Origin: Nonomuraea sp. PA05 | GTDB lineage: Bacteria; Actinomycetota; Actinomycetes; Streptosporangiales; Streptosporangiaceae | Direction: 5' to 3' | DNA length: 64,000 nt | NCBI RefSeq assembly: GCF_008086045.1 | Contig: NZ_VSEY01000012.1 | Span: forward strand, 62,001-126,000 | Shown here: piece by piece, positions 39,406-50,975 of the stretch | Layout: each line of letters starts with the position of its first letter | How positions within the stretch are numbered: the first letter of the stretch is position 1 | Translations under genes and position numbers: made by a program | Notes under the pieces: model-generated | What the model saw: the letters and a program-made list of their open reading frames with translations, nothing else | The model's database searches: none | Told to the model about the DNA's origin: nothing

Positions 39406-41750
39406 TGACACCAGACATCGTGGCCGCGCCGCCGAGCCCGTACCTCACCGATCCCGGCGTGCGCCGATTCGTGCCCGTCGGCGGAACGGCCAAGGCCTGG
39501 CACACCGATGAGACCACCCGGATCGACTTCGAGACGGCCGATGTGCTGCTCGCCACCGAGTCTGAGCAGCCGGTGCCGGGCTTCACCGCCGGGGCGTCCC
39601 AGCCCGAGCCGGGCGGCCTCGCCTTCGACCGCGACGGCCGCCTGTACCGCGGGGACCCGGACCGCGGGCAGATCCAGCGCCTGCCGTGGCCTGGGCCGGG
39701 AGACCCCGTCGACCTGCTCGGCAGTGCTTCCCGCGCGCCCCGTGCGGGGTTCGTCGCCGCGGGGCCCGGCCCGGAGTGGCCGCTACGGGCGCGGGCGCTG
39801 GCCACCGACTCCGACGATCACCTCTTCGTGCTGGACGGCGCAACCGGGCGGATCGCCGTCCTCGACCTGGCCGATGGACGTCTGCTGCGAACGGTCACCC
39901 TGCCGCCGTCCCCGGCGCCCTCAGCGTCCCCGACGTCCCCGACGTCCCCGACGTCCCCGACGTTCTCGGCGTCGTCCGCGTCGTCCGCGTCGTCCGCGTC
40001 GTCGATGGCGTCCGCATCGTCGGTGTCGTCGGTGTCGTCGGCGCAGGTCGGGCTCGCCGGAAGCGGCGGACGCGTCGTCCACGTCCTGACCGCCTCCCGC
40101 AGCGCGCCGCTGATGCGGCTGGACGCGATCGGTCTGCCGTCCCCGCAGCCCCTGGAGCCCCCGGCCGCCGCACTGCTCGCCCCTCGCCCCGGGCCGGCCG
40201 GCGCCTGGCCGGTGCCGCCGCAGGCCCGGCCGTCGCGGGTGGCGGTGGCACCCGACGGCGCGGTGTGGATCCTGCTACGCGACGGCGACACGGGGCATGT
40301 CCTGCGCGTGCTGGCCGGGGAGCCGGCCGCGCATCCCGGCGTGCTGCGGATTCCCGGCGCACGGGACCTCGCGGTGGACGGCCACGGGCGGCTCGTCGTC
40401 GCGGGCCCGCCGGGCGATCACCTGCTGACGTGGGTGCCGGACGAGGACGGCCTGCGTCCAGGACCGGCGCTGCGGGCACGCGGCTACGACGGCCGGGGCA
40501 TCGTGCGGACGCCCGACGGCGGCATCGGCTACTCCGGGCGTGCCGCGTTCCGGGCCGCCGTGCCGCAGCGGGCCCGCCACCTCCGCGAGGGGATCGCCGC
40601 CACGCCCAGCCTGGACGGCCTGGCGTACGGGCTCCGGTGGGGGCGGGTCTTCGTCGAGGCCTGCGTGCCGCCGGACACGACGCTGCTGTTCACGGCCGCC
40701 ACCGCCGACGACCCGCTCCCCCAGGTCGCGCCGGACGGGTGGCGTCCTCTGCACCGGCGTGAGACGGGGCGGGAGCTGCCCTGGGCTCCGCAGACGCCGG
40801 GCGACCGGTACGAGGTGCTCGAGGCGCCGATCGTGGCGCCGCCCGGCCGCCATCTGCGCATCTGGCTGCGGCTCACCGGCACCGGCGCGTCAACGCCGCG
40901 GATCCGCGCGCTGCGTGCCGAGATCCCCGGCCGGGACCTCGTCGCCAAGCTGCCCCGCACCTATCGCCGGGACCCCGCGAGCGCCGACCTGCTGCGCCGT
41001 TTCCTGGCCGTCATCGACGGCCAGCTCGGCGACATCGAGGCCCGCGCCGTGCAGCGCGACCTGCTCCTCGACCCGCACGGCGCCCCCGCGGAACTGCTGC
41101 CCTGGCTGGCCTCGCTGATCGGGCTCACCCTCGACACGCGCTGGCCGGAGCGGGCCCGGCGGACCCTGCTGGCCGAGGCGGCCGGCCTGTTCCGGCTACG
41201 CGGCACGGTGGCCGCCCTGCGCCGCACACTGGAGATCTACCTGGGCGAGCCGGTCGTGATCCTGGAGTCCTTCCGGCTGCGCGGGCGCGCCGCCGCCGTC
41301 GGGAACGCGACCGGGCGGCCCGGTCCGTTCGACGCCGTCCTCGGCGGCGGCTGGCGGGTGGCGGGCGGCCCCACCACCTCCGCGGAAGGCCCCGAACCCG
41401 CGGGGGTGGCGGGCCGGTCCTCCGCGCACAGGTTCACGGTGTTGCTCCCCGGCCTGCCCGGCGACGAGCAGCTCCGCGTCGTCCGCGACCTGCTCGACCT
41501 GCACCGCCCGGCGCACACGCTGGCCGAGGTCTGCTGTCTCGGTCTGGGGATGCGCGTCGGGATGAGCCTGCACGCGGGGATCTCGAGCGCGGTGGGATCC
41601 GGGTCAGGGGTCCGGCCGCTACGCGCCGGCACCCGTTCGGGACCGGCCGGCACGCCGGAGCTCGGCCGCGACGGCGTCCTCGGACGCGGCCGGACCGGCA
41701 TCCGCGTCGGCGCTGCCGAACTGGGCCAGGGGACGGTGATCGACCCATGA
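39405..41750 (+). CDS. gpI-like tail protein (Afp12-like) fused to a beta-propeller-like N-terminal domain
   Basis: 781 residues from ATG 39405. Residues about 40-430 look like NHL/propeller strands (GGLAFDRDGRLYRGDPDRGQIQRLPW, DDHLFVLDGATGRIAVLDLADGRLLRTV, VAVAPDGAVWILL, GVLRIPGARDLAVDGHGRLVVAG), interrupted by a Ser/Thr-rich repeat (about 175-213). From about 500 on it matches the P2 gpI/TIGR02242 tail family: LPRTYRRDPASADLLRRFLAVIDGQLGDIEARA, PAELLPWLASLIGLTLDTRWPERARRTLLAEAAGLFRLRGTVAAL. gpI links wedges to peripheral parts; propeller fusions in this position are known from other eCIS loci and may mediate recognition. Confidence 0.9.
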   Translation: MTPDIVAAPPSPYLTDPGVRRFVPVGGTAKAWHTDETTRIDFETADVLLATESEQPVPGFTAGASQPEPGGLAFDRDGRLYRGDPDRGQIQRLPWPGPGDPVDLLGSASRAPRAGFVAAGPGPEWPLRARALATDSDDHLFVLDGATGRIAVLDLADGRLLRTVTLPPSPAPSASPTSPTSPTSPTFSASSASSASSASSMASASSVSSVSSAQVGLAGSGGRVVHVLTASRSAPLMRLDAIGLPSPQPLEPPAAALLAPRPGPAGAWPVPPQARPSRVAVAPDGAVWILLRDGDTGHVLRVLAGEPAAHPGVLRIPGARDLAVDGHGRLVVAGPPGDHLLTWVPDEDGLRPGPALRARGYDGRGIVRTPDGGIGYSGRAAFRAAVPQRARHLREGIAATPSLDGLAYGLRWGRVFVEACVPPDTTLLFTAATADDPLPQVAPDGWRPLHRRETGRELPWAPQTPGDRYEVLEAPIVAPPGRHLRIWLRLTGTGASTPRIRALRAEIPGRDLVAKLPRTYRRDPASADLLRRFLAVIDGQLGDIEARAVQRDLLLDPHGAPAELLPWLASLIGLTLDTRWPERARRTLLAEAAGLFRLRGTVAALRRTLEIYLGEPVVILESFRLRGRAAAVGNATGRPGPFDAVLGGGWRVAGGPTTSAEGPEPAGVAGRSSAHRFTVLLPGLPGDEQLRVVRDLLDLHRPAHTLAEVCCLGLGMRVGMSLHAGISSAVGSGSGVRPLRAGTRSGPAGTPELGRDGVLGRGRTGIRVGAAELGQGTVIDP
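39926..40042. repeat. 9-bp periodic repeat in the gpI-like gene
   Basis: Thirteen units with 9-bp period (GTCCCCGAC then GTCGTCCGC/GTCGTCGGT variants) from 39926 to 40042, encoding SPT then SAS/SVS triplets. Splits the propeller-like domain. Confidence 0.88.
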
Positions 41751-43352
41751 ACGACCGGATCGACCGGCTCGCCCTGCGGTGGCGGGTCGACGCCGACCCC
41801 GGCGCCCGGGGCCACGACCGGCTGGCCGCCTTGACCGGCTCGCTGGTGGAGCACGGGCTGCCAGGCGGGCTGAGCACGGACGCCGACCGCGACCGGCTGG
41901 TCTGCGTGCGCCACGTACGGGTGCCGGATCTGCGCCTGGCCTGGGACCGTGACGATGCCGACCTGGCCGAGCGGTGGGGGAAGGCGGCCACGCTGGCGCT
42001 GTCGGCCGCCCTCGCCGCCGGCGGGGCGAACGTCGTCCGGTATCGCAGCGCCGTGCAGGCGCGGCAGGACCTCACGATCGGCGTCCTGCGCGGCGATCGC
42101 GGCCGGCTCTGGGCGTGGCACACGCTCGGCCTGTGGCCGCCCGTCGACGCGGACGCTCCTGCCCGGGAGGTGCTCGCCGAGATGCTCCCGGTGTTGGCGG
42201 AGGAGGAGCCGCACACCGTGGCCGGGCTGGTGACCGCCGTGGCCGCGGCGGGGCTGCTGCCCGAGCTGGTCAACGCCACGACGTCCGCCACGCTGGCCGG
42301 GCTCGCCCGGGCGGCCTGGCGCAGCGTGACCGGCGAGGGATGGCGCGTGCCATCGCCGCCGACCTCGCCTGCGCGTACGCTCGCAGGCGCGGCGGTCGCC
42401 CGGCGGTCCGTCCTGATCGGAGCACTGCCGCGGGATCGCCGGGCCGGGGTGCGGGAGGCCGCGGCGCTGGCCGCCCTCGCCGTCCTGGAGGCCGACCCGG
42501 GGATCGCCCGCGGACCGGCCGCGGGCGCGGTGCTCGCCGAGGTCGCCGGACGCATCGCCGGCGCTCGGGAACGCGCCGGCGGTGCCACACCGGCCGGCAC
42601 CGGACATCCCGTCCAGGGCGATCGCGCCGAGGGCGACACCGCGTCCGCCGACCGGCCGCACCCCGGCCCGCACCCCGGCCCGCACCCCGACCCGCACTCC
42701 GGCCCGCGCCCCGGCGCGCACGACGTCACAGGAACCGCAGCCGGGCAGCGACCGGCCCGAGATGCGGCCACCTCGGAGCAGCCCCGCCCCGGCTCGGACC
42801 GCCGCTCCACTCGCACGGCCGGCGTTGAGCCCGTGCCGCCGGGGGTCGCCGTACCCGGCCGGATCTGGCGGACCCGTTGGGGCGGCCTGCTGTTCCTGAT
42901 CCCAGTGATCGGCGACCTCGGCCTGCCGGACCGGGTGGCCGGCGACCCTGACCGTCACGGCGGCGAGTCGCGCCCGGCACTGCACGAGCTCGGCCGCCGG
43001 ATCTGCCGCCGGGCAGCGCCCGCCGCCGGGCTCGCCCGCCCTGACGACCCCGCCGTCCTCGCCTTCGCCGGCCTGCCCCCGGACGCCGAGCCGCCGGACC
43101 CGCCGCCGCGGCCGGAGGATCTCGAGCCGATCGTCGATGAGGTGGCGAAGGCGCTGCGCCCGTTGCTGCCCCCGGACAGCGACGAGGCGCTGCTCGCCTT
43201 CGTCTGTCATCGGACCGCCGTGATCGAGGCGGAACCCGGCTGGATCGACGTGCTCCTCGATCTCGACGACGTGGACGTCGACATCCGCCGGGCCGGCCTC
43301 GACCTCGACCCGGGTTTCGTCCCCTGGCTCAGTTGCGTCGTGCGGTACCGCT

Positions 43353-43360
<8 letters not shown>
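41747..43360 (+). CDS. eCIS tape-measure-position protein (Afp14/CIS_TMP-like)
   Basis: 537 residues. Although weakly conserved, several features fit the contractile-injection-system TMP family: the opening DRIDRLALRWRV, GLLTAVAAAGLLPELV-type helices, RTRWGGLLFLIPVIGDLGLPDRV (about 383-405) matching the family's GG-L-L-P segment, and the ending HRTAVIEAEPGWIDVLLDLDDVDVDIRRAGLDLDPGFVPWLSCVVRY. Gene order (gpJ, gpI, this, AAA ATPase) equals Afp11, 12, 14, 15 without the fibre gene. A PHPG repeat lies at about 304-323. At this length it could not alone span a long tube, so its measuring role is uncertain. Confidence 0.75.
42657..42716. repeat. 12-bp in-frame repeat in the Afp14-like gene
   Basis: Five units of CCGCACCCCGGC (42657-42716), the first two identical, encoding PHPG/PHPD/PHSG/PRPG. 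Lies in a disordered linker. Confidence 0.85.
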
Positions 43361-45451
<2,091 letters not shown>

Positions 45452-45455
<4 letters not shown>

Positions 45456-46600
45456 CGACTCCCACCACCCCAGAAACCACCGCGTCATCCACCGGCGCGA
45501 CCGCCGTCACGACGTTCCGCGCGAAGGAGGCCGCCCGCCTCGATGCCGCCGCGACGGCGCAGAAGGACGTGGTCGCCGCGGCCACGGCCGACGCCGTCGC
45601 GGCGGCCACCGCTCTCACCACGATCACCGCCGCCGGAGCCACCCTCCGTCAGGATGAGTCCGTTCTGCGCCAGCAGCTCGCGGCCGCGACGACGGGTCCA
45701 GAACGCCACGTGATCGAACTGGCCCTCGACGTGAACCGGGGCGAGCAGATCCGGACCGGCCTGGACGAACAGGACGCCAAGCAGGCGAAGATCGGGGCCG
45801 ACTCGGCCGCCGTCCGCGCCGCGGCCGCCGCCGAACAGATCACCGGCGCCCTCCAGACGGCCCGGCAGCTGCACGAGGCGGCGAAGGCCGACACCGACGC
45901 GGACGCCAAGCGGCTCGCCGACCTCGCCACCGCCCATCCGCAGGCCGTGGCCGAGGTGCGGCAGCTGGCCGGAGCGGTGGCCGAGGCGGTCACCCGGCTG
46001 GGCGTGCTGCTCGGCGGCGACCACATGGTGGCCCGCGTCAACGACGCCGTCCGGGAGGCCGACGCGACCTCGACGCGGCTCGGACACGACGCCGCCGCCG
46101 CGCTGGCCGCACTGGCCGCCACGAGAGGCGCGGTCGCCGGAGCGGAGAATGCCCTGGCCACGGCGCGCGCCGCCGTCGAAGCCGCGGCGGCCGCGCCGGC
46201 CCGGGTCGCCGCGGCGGCGCTCAAGGTGGAGGCGGCGCGCGTCGCCGTGGCGTCGCCCGGCCAGTCCCGGACGAACGAGGCCGCCAAGGAGGTCGCCGAC
46301 GGCGTCACCGGGGCGTACGAGCGATGGCTGCTGACGCTCACGGACGACCGCATCACCCTGATCGTCGAGCTGCTCGACGCCGTCTCCGAGCTGAACCGGG
46401 TACAGGCGGGCAACCCGGGCCTGTTACGGCAGCGGCTGATCGACGCGGACCGCGACCTCGCCGCCGCTCTCGCCGCCGAGGAGGCGCGGCGCCGGGCCGG
46501 GGCGGCCGCGGCCGTGGCGGCGCAGGTGGCGGACGCCGCCGTGGCCGCCGCGCCTGCCCCCGCCGAGCGCCGCCGCGCCGCCGTCCTGCGAGGTGAGTGA
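45452..46600 (+). CDS. Ala-rich, all-helical eCIS-associated protein
   Basis: 382 residues, about 40% Ala, with almost continuous heptad-like helix from about 20 to 370 (TFRAKEAARLDAAATAQKDVVAAATADAV, AENALATARAAVEAAAAAP). Only the segment 270-320 (TNEAAKEVADGVTGAYERWLLTLTDDRITLIVELLDAVSELNRV) looks like a compact helical domain. No signal or membrane segment. I do not recognise a family. A long helix of this size could be a tape measure, a lumen plug or a cargo adaptor. Its place after the ATPase, before the cargo-like genes, favours a loading or accessory role. Confidence 0.65.
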
Positions 46601-47900
46601 GATGACCACCGCGCAGCCCGCGCCGCCCGCCGCCGCGCTCGACGTCGACCCCTTCACCGCGCTCGCCGTGCATTTCGGCATGCTGCTCGGCGTCTCCGAC
46701 TTTCAGGTGCTGGCCGCCAACCCCCGCGGCAAGGCCGCCCTGCATCAGGCCTGGCTGCACGGCAGGGGTGTCGTCTGGGGCTTCCCCGTCTCGGTCGCGG
46801 AGGAGGTCCCCGAGTTGGTCGTCGGCGCCGGCCTGGCCGTGGACGGGCTGGGGCGCGAGGTGGCCACCGGGTCGCCGATGTGCCTCGACGTGCACGCGTG
46901 GCTCGGGGCGCCGGACGAGACGAGCGCGCCGTTCGACGCCCGGCTGGTCGTCCGGCACGAGGCCTGCCTGTCCCGGCCTGTGCCGTCGATCCAGCAGGGG
47001 TACGCCGGGTCCGATCGTTCACCGGCGTACTCACGGATCCTGGAGATGGCGCGGCTCGAGCTGAAGCCGTACACGTCGCGTCCGCCGGACGATCGCGCAG
47101 AGGCCTTCCCTGCGCTCCGGCGGTACGTCCGTGACGGCCTCCTGCCGGAAGGGGCCGACCACCGCGACACCCGGCTCGCCGAGTTCCGCGAGGTGCTCGC
47201 GCGACATGTGGCCACGCTGCGGCCGCCCGGTCACGCGCCGGACGCCCAGGCGGAGAGCACGAAGCTGTTCCCCGAGGACGAGCCAGGCGAGGTGCTGCTC
47301 GCCGACCTGCCCGGGATGCGGGTCGTCAAGGTCGCCGACCGGAAGTGGCGGCTGGAGGCACCGGTCGTCGACCTGTCCGTGCGGCGCACCCACATGCCCA
47401 CCTGGATGCTGTCCGAGCTGCTCGCCGAACTCCTCGACCGCGGCAGCACCGGCTCAGGACGGTGCGCGAGCGACGCCGGAGGTCCGCGCGTGCGGAGGAT
47501 CCGGGTCGCCGGGACACGGGTGACGGTCGAGTTCCGCGGGCGGGTCGTCGAGGCGACCGTGTGGGACTCACTGGGCCTGTATCCATTCGACCAGGACGGC
47601 GGCTGGGGTGAGCACGTCCCTCCGGCCGGTACGCGGTTCGACGACGACGGAACGGACAGCACGATCGCCTTCGACCTTCCCGAGCCGGCCGCGCCGGTCA
47701 CCTACCGGCTGGTGCTCAGCGGAACCGGCGCCAAGCCACTGGCCGGCCTGGTGAACGGTCAGCCGGTGCCGCTGGCCGGGCTCGTCGGCGACCCGCCGGC
47801 CTCGCGCGCCCAGGGCCGTGACGTGGCGCGGCGGCTGGTGATACGGCCTGCCGAACCGCTCGCACCCGAACAGCCGACCGAGTCAGGAGGACCGTCATGA
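46593..47900 (+). CDS. eCIS-associated protein with baseplate/fibre-attachment-like N-terminal fold (1)
   Basis: 435 residues from GTG 46593 (an ATG at 46602 is the alternative). The N-terminal ~110 residues read FTALAVHFGMLLGVSDFQVL, ALHQAWLHGRGVVWGFPVSV and LVVGAGLAVDGLGREVATG. This matches the 'F-G-L-D-F ... H-G-G-V-W-G ... L-V-G-A-G-L-A-D-G-R' pattern of proteins next to phage-like baseplates. The gene downstream starts with the same pattern. The rest is beta-rich (RIRVAGTRVTVEFRGRVVEATVWD, IAFDLPEPAAPVTYRLVLSG). Likely a structural or recognition part attached to the baseplate; function not established. Confidence 0.7.
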   Translation: MSEMTTAQPAPPAAALDVDPFTALAVHFGMLLGVSDFQVLAANPRGKAALHQAWLHGRGVVWGFPVSVAEEVPELVVGAGLAVDGLGREVATGSPMCLDVHAWLGAPDETSAPFDARLVVRHEACLSRPVPSIQQGYAGSDRSPAYSRILEMARLELKPYTSRPPDDRAEAFPALRRYVRDGLLPEGADHRDTRLAEFREVLARHVATLRPPGHAPDAQAESTKLFPEDEPGEVLLADLPGMRVVKVADRKWRLEAPVVDLSVRRTHMPTWMLSELLAELLDRGSTGSGRCASDAGGPRVRRIRVAGTRVTVEFRGRVVEATVWDSLGLYPFDQDGGWGEHVPPAGTRFDDDGTDSTIAFDLPEPAAPVTYRLVLSGTGAKPLAGLVNGQPVPLAGLVGDPPASRAQGRDVARRLVIRPAEPLAPEQPTESGGPS

Positions 47901-50900
47901 CCGTGGAGGGCCGCACCTTCACGCCCGACGAGGGCGGGGTCGTGAACCTCAACTACTACGACGGCAGGTTCCTGCGCGCCGACGACCTCAACAGGGAACG
48001 CGACAGCCAGCGTGCCTACGTGGAGCTGTCCAACCGCGTGACCGCCTCCGGCACGGCCTGGGGGTTCGGCGTCACCGGGCTGGGCGGGGGGAAGCTGCAC
48101 CTGGCCGCCGGACTGGCCAGGACGCCCCGCGGCCAGATCCTCTACCTGCCCCACGACGTCAGCGCAGAGGTGCCCGACCTGCTCGGAACAGCCACCACGG
48201 CGCCGGCACCGGCCGATCCCGAGGCGGCCTTCGCCGAGTGCGCGGCCGAGACATCCGTGACACGGCCCGCGGGTGACACGGTCGCCGGCACGGCGCTCTA
48301 CGAGGTGTGCCTGCGTCCGGCCGCCACACTGACCGGGACGGGCGAGGTGTTCGGGCGCCTGTGCGACGGGTGCGGATCGACCACCGACAGCCCGTACCGG
48401 GCGGACGGCGTGACCCTCCTTCTGCGCCCGCTCTCCGCGGACGTCCAGCCGTGGACGGTCGCCGGCGTGACCCGCCCGGCCACGCACCTGCGCTCGCAGG
48501 TCGCGTCGGCGCGTTTCGCGGCCGAACGCGCCGCCGCCGGGCGCGTGAGCGCGCCGTTGCTCGGCTCCACGCTCTGGGGGGCCGGCGCCGCGCAGCAGGC
48601 CGGCGACGACACGGTGGCCGTCGGCGTGCTCGGCTGGAACGGCACCGCCATCACCCTGCTCGACCGGTGGACGGCCTGCCGGGAAGCCGTGCAGACCCCG
48701 TCCGCCGGCTATTGGGCCGGCCAGCTCGAGCAGCGGCCCGCCGCTGTGTTCCTCGCCCAGGTGCTGCAGTTCCAGGATCAGCTCTCCGCCGCCCCCGCCG
48801 CGCCGGGCGGCTCGGTGCAGCAGCTCCTCGACCGCGGCTTCGTCGAGCTGCCCGCCGCCGGTTACCTGCCGGTGCCGCCCGCGGCCCAGGACCTGCGGGA
48901 CCGGCTCGCCGCGCAGTTCGGTCCTGGCGTGCGCCTGTGGCTCTGCGCGGTGCGGCGCGACCAGATCCCGCACGAGTTCGAGCGGGCCCAGCACATGGAG
49001 CGCATCTCGCTGCTGCGGGGCCTGCGTGACGAGACGGCTCGCGAGGAGGTCGACGTCCTCGTTCCTGACGGGACGGTCACCGCCACCGAGCCCGGCCTGG
49101 GCTTCGCGGTGGACTTCGCGTTCGGCAACGACACCAGGGCGGCGCTCGACGAGAGCGAGCCCAACCCGCCGGGGACGCTGCGCGGGCAGGGCGTGGGACG
49201 CGCCGAGACGGGCCGCGGCTTCGAGGTGCGCGGCGCGCTGTCGAGCTCGGCCCCGCCGAACATCGAGGCGCTGGCCCGCTTCCTGCGCGGCGACGTGCCC
49301 GGCCTGGACGGGCTGGACACCTTCCTGGCCACGATACGGAACGCGCCGCCGGCCGCCGCGCCCAGCCCTGCTCAGCTGCGCCGCCTGGTCGATCTGGCGC
49401 AGATCACGGAGGTCCGTGCGCGCAGCCGCCGGCGGCCTGCGCTCGGCGCTCTGGCAGCGGGGAACGACCGGGTGACCGCCGTGTGGGCGCACCTGCGGGT
49501 GGACGACGATCCGTTCCGGTTCACCAGCAGACAGGACTCGACCGGCTTCCTCCTGGAGATCGATGTCTACCGGCCGAGCACCACGCCGGTCAGCTTCAAC
49601 CTGCGGATCTCCGGGACGCTCGCGTGGGACTCGGCGGCCGGCGGTGAGAGCGTCGTGTCGGCGTCCGGCTATTTCGCCCTCTCGACCGGCGGCCCCGGCG
49701 GCACCGGCACAGGCGGCACCTTCGAGCTGCGCAAGCTCCGTCTGTCCCGCACGACCCAGGACGGCGTGACCCTGACCGCGCGCGACGAGAGCGGGCTGGT
49801 CGCCGGTCTGCACTTCAGGGGTGAGCCCGTCCGGGCCGAGGCGAGCATCGGCACGAGCCGCGCGGTCGCCCACACACCGGCCGCCGCGCTGACAGCGCTG
49901 CAGGAGCCGGCCGTCGCCGAGCCGGGCAACGCCTACCATCAGTCGGCCGCGGCCGCTCTGTCCCTGCTGGGCGGCGTTCACACCGACCCGGAGTGGGCGC
50001 CCGACGAGTACCGGCGGCTCTTCCCCGCCGGGGATCGGCCGGCGGCGACCGTCCAGGCCACCCAGGATTGGGTGCTGTTCCGCCGGCGCCGCCGCGAGAG
50101 CTGCGAAGGCGACCCGGTCACGCCGATCGCCGTGGACACCGTCACCGTCCAGGTGCTGACCATGCCCGGCTCCGGCGACGCGCGAGAGGCCGCGCGGATC
50201 CTCCTCACCGGCAGCCCCGACGAGTGGCCGGACGGGTGGCAGGCGAGCGAGGTGGTGTTCGAGGGCGGCACGACGACGCTGCTCACACCTGGCCCGTCGT
50301 GGCAGCAGCGCTATCGGTCCGCCGGTGGCGCGAACGCGATCGCCCTGGCCGGATACGCCGCCGCGCCGGGAGCGCTCGGGCCGCTCGTCGGTGCCGGCAG
50401 GTTGCGGGCGCTGCTGTCGGCGCTGCCGCCGGGAGTCGTCCCGGATCCGGCGCTGCCGGCGGTTCCCGTCATCCCGCCGTCCGGACTCCGGCCCGGGCCC
50501 GGGATCTCGGGCAGCGCCTTTCTCATCACGTACGCCCCCACGCCGCCCCCGGTGCGAGCGCTCGCCGTCAAGGCCGTGTTCGTGTCCGAGGCCAACCAGG
50601 ACGAGATCGACGCCGTTCGCCGGCCGGACCCGGCGGTCGACACCGGCGCCGAGGCGTTCGCCGCGCTGGGCGAGGGCGGGCCGGACAGCCTGCGCATCGC
50701 CGGCGTGCTCGCCCAGCTCGACACGTTCCGCGCGAATCAGGCTTCCGCGCTGGAGGCCGTCCGGGTCGAGACCGTGATCTGGACGCATCCCCTGCTGAGC
50801 GACGGCGAACGCGAGGAGATGCTGGACCTGGCCGGCCAGGTCCAGCTGGCATTGGCGGGACGTGACGAGGTGCGTTCGCTGACCAAGCACGATCCGATAC

Positions 50901-50974
50901 AGGTGTCCTATACGCGTGCGGAGGACGATCCGGTCGCCTTCCTCTTCCTGATCGTCTCGGACGCGGCGGTCTGA
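47897..50974 (+). CDS. Large eCIS-associated protein with baseplate/fibre-attachment-like N-terminal fold (2)
   Basis: 1025 residues. N-terminus: VVNLNYYDGRFLRADDLNRERDSQRA, NRVTASGTAWGFGVTGLGG and LHLAAGLARTPRGQILYLP, the longer version of the fold seen in the preceding gene. The middle (about 150-450) is helical with ERISLLRGLRDETAREEVDVLVPDG; about 530-640 is beta-rich (FRFTSRQDSTGFLLEIDVYR, FNLRISGTLAWD). Near the end ADD... turns into LDLAGQVQLALAGRDEVRSLTKHDPIQV. No enzymatic motif found. With no dedicated fibre gene in the locus, this large protein is the best candidate for an outer, target-facing component. GTGA overlap with the gene before; 1 base to the next. Confidence 0.7.
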   Translation: MTVEGRTFTPDEGGVVNLNYYDGRFLRADDLNRERDSQRAYVELSNRVTASGTAWGFGVTGLGGGKLHLAAGLARTPRGQILYLPHDVSAEVPDLLGTATTAPAPADPEAAFAECAAETSVTRPAGDTVAGTALYEVCLRPAATLTGTGEVFGRLCDGCGSTTDSPYRADGVTLLLRPLSADVQPWTVAGVTRPATHLRSQVASARFAAERAAAGRVSAPLLGSTLWGAGAAQQAGDDTVAVGVLGWNGTAITLLDRWTACREAVQTPSAGYWAGQLEQRPAAVFLAQVLQFQDQLSAAPAAPGGSVQQLLDRGFVELPAAGYLPVPPAAQDLRDRLAAQFGPGVRLWLCAVRRDQIPHEFERAQHMERISLLRGLRDETAREEVDVLVPDGTVTATEPGLGFAVDFAFGNDTRAALDESEPNPPGTLRGQGVGRAETGRGFEVRGALSSSAPPNIEALARFLRGDVPGLDGLDTFLATIRNAPPAAAPSPAQLRRLVDLAQITEVRARSRRRPALGALAAGNDRVTAVWAHLRVDDDPFRFTSRQDSTGFLLEIDVYRPSTTPVSFNLRISGTLAWDSAAGGESVVSASGYFALSTGGPGGTGTGGTFELRKLRLSRTTQDGVTLTARDESGLVAGLHFRGEPVRAEASIGTSRAVAHTPAAALTALQEPAVAEPGNAYHQSAAAALSLLGGVHTDPEWAPDEYRRLFPAGDRPAATVQATQDWVLFRRRRRESCEGDPVTPIAVDTVTVQVLTMPGSGDAREAARILLTGSPDEWPDGWQASEVVFEGGTTTLLTPGPSWQQRYRSAGGANAIALAGYAAAPGALGPLVGAGRLRALLSALPPGVVPDPALPAVPVIPPSGLRPGPGISGSAFLITYAPTPPPVRALAVKAVFVSEANQDEIDAVRRPDPAVDTGAEAFAALGEGGPDSLRIAGVLAQLDTFRANQASALEAVRVETVIWTHPLLSDGEREEMLDLAGQVQLALAGRDEVRSLTKHDPIQVSYTRAEDDPVAFLFLIVSDAAV

Positions 50975-50975
50975 C

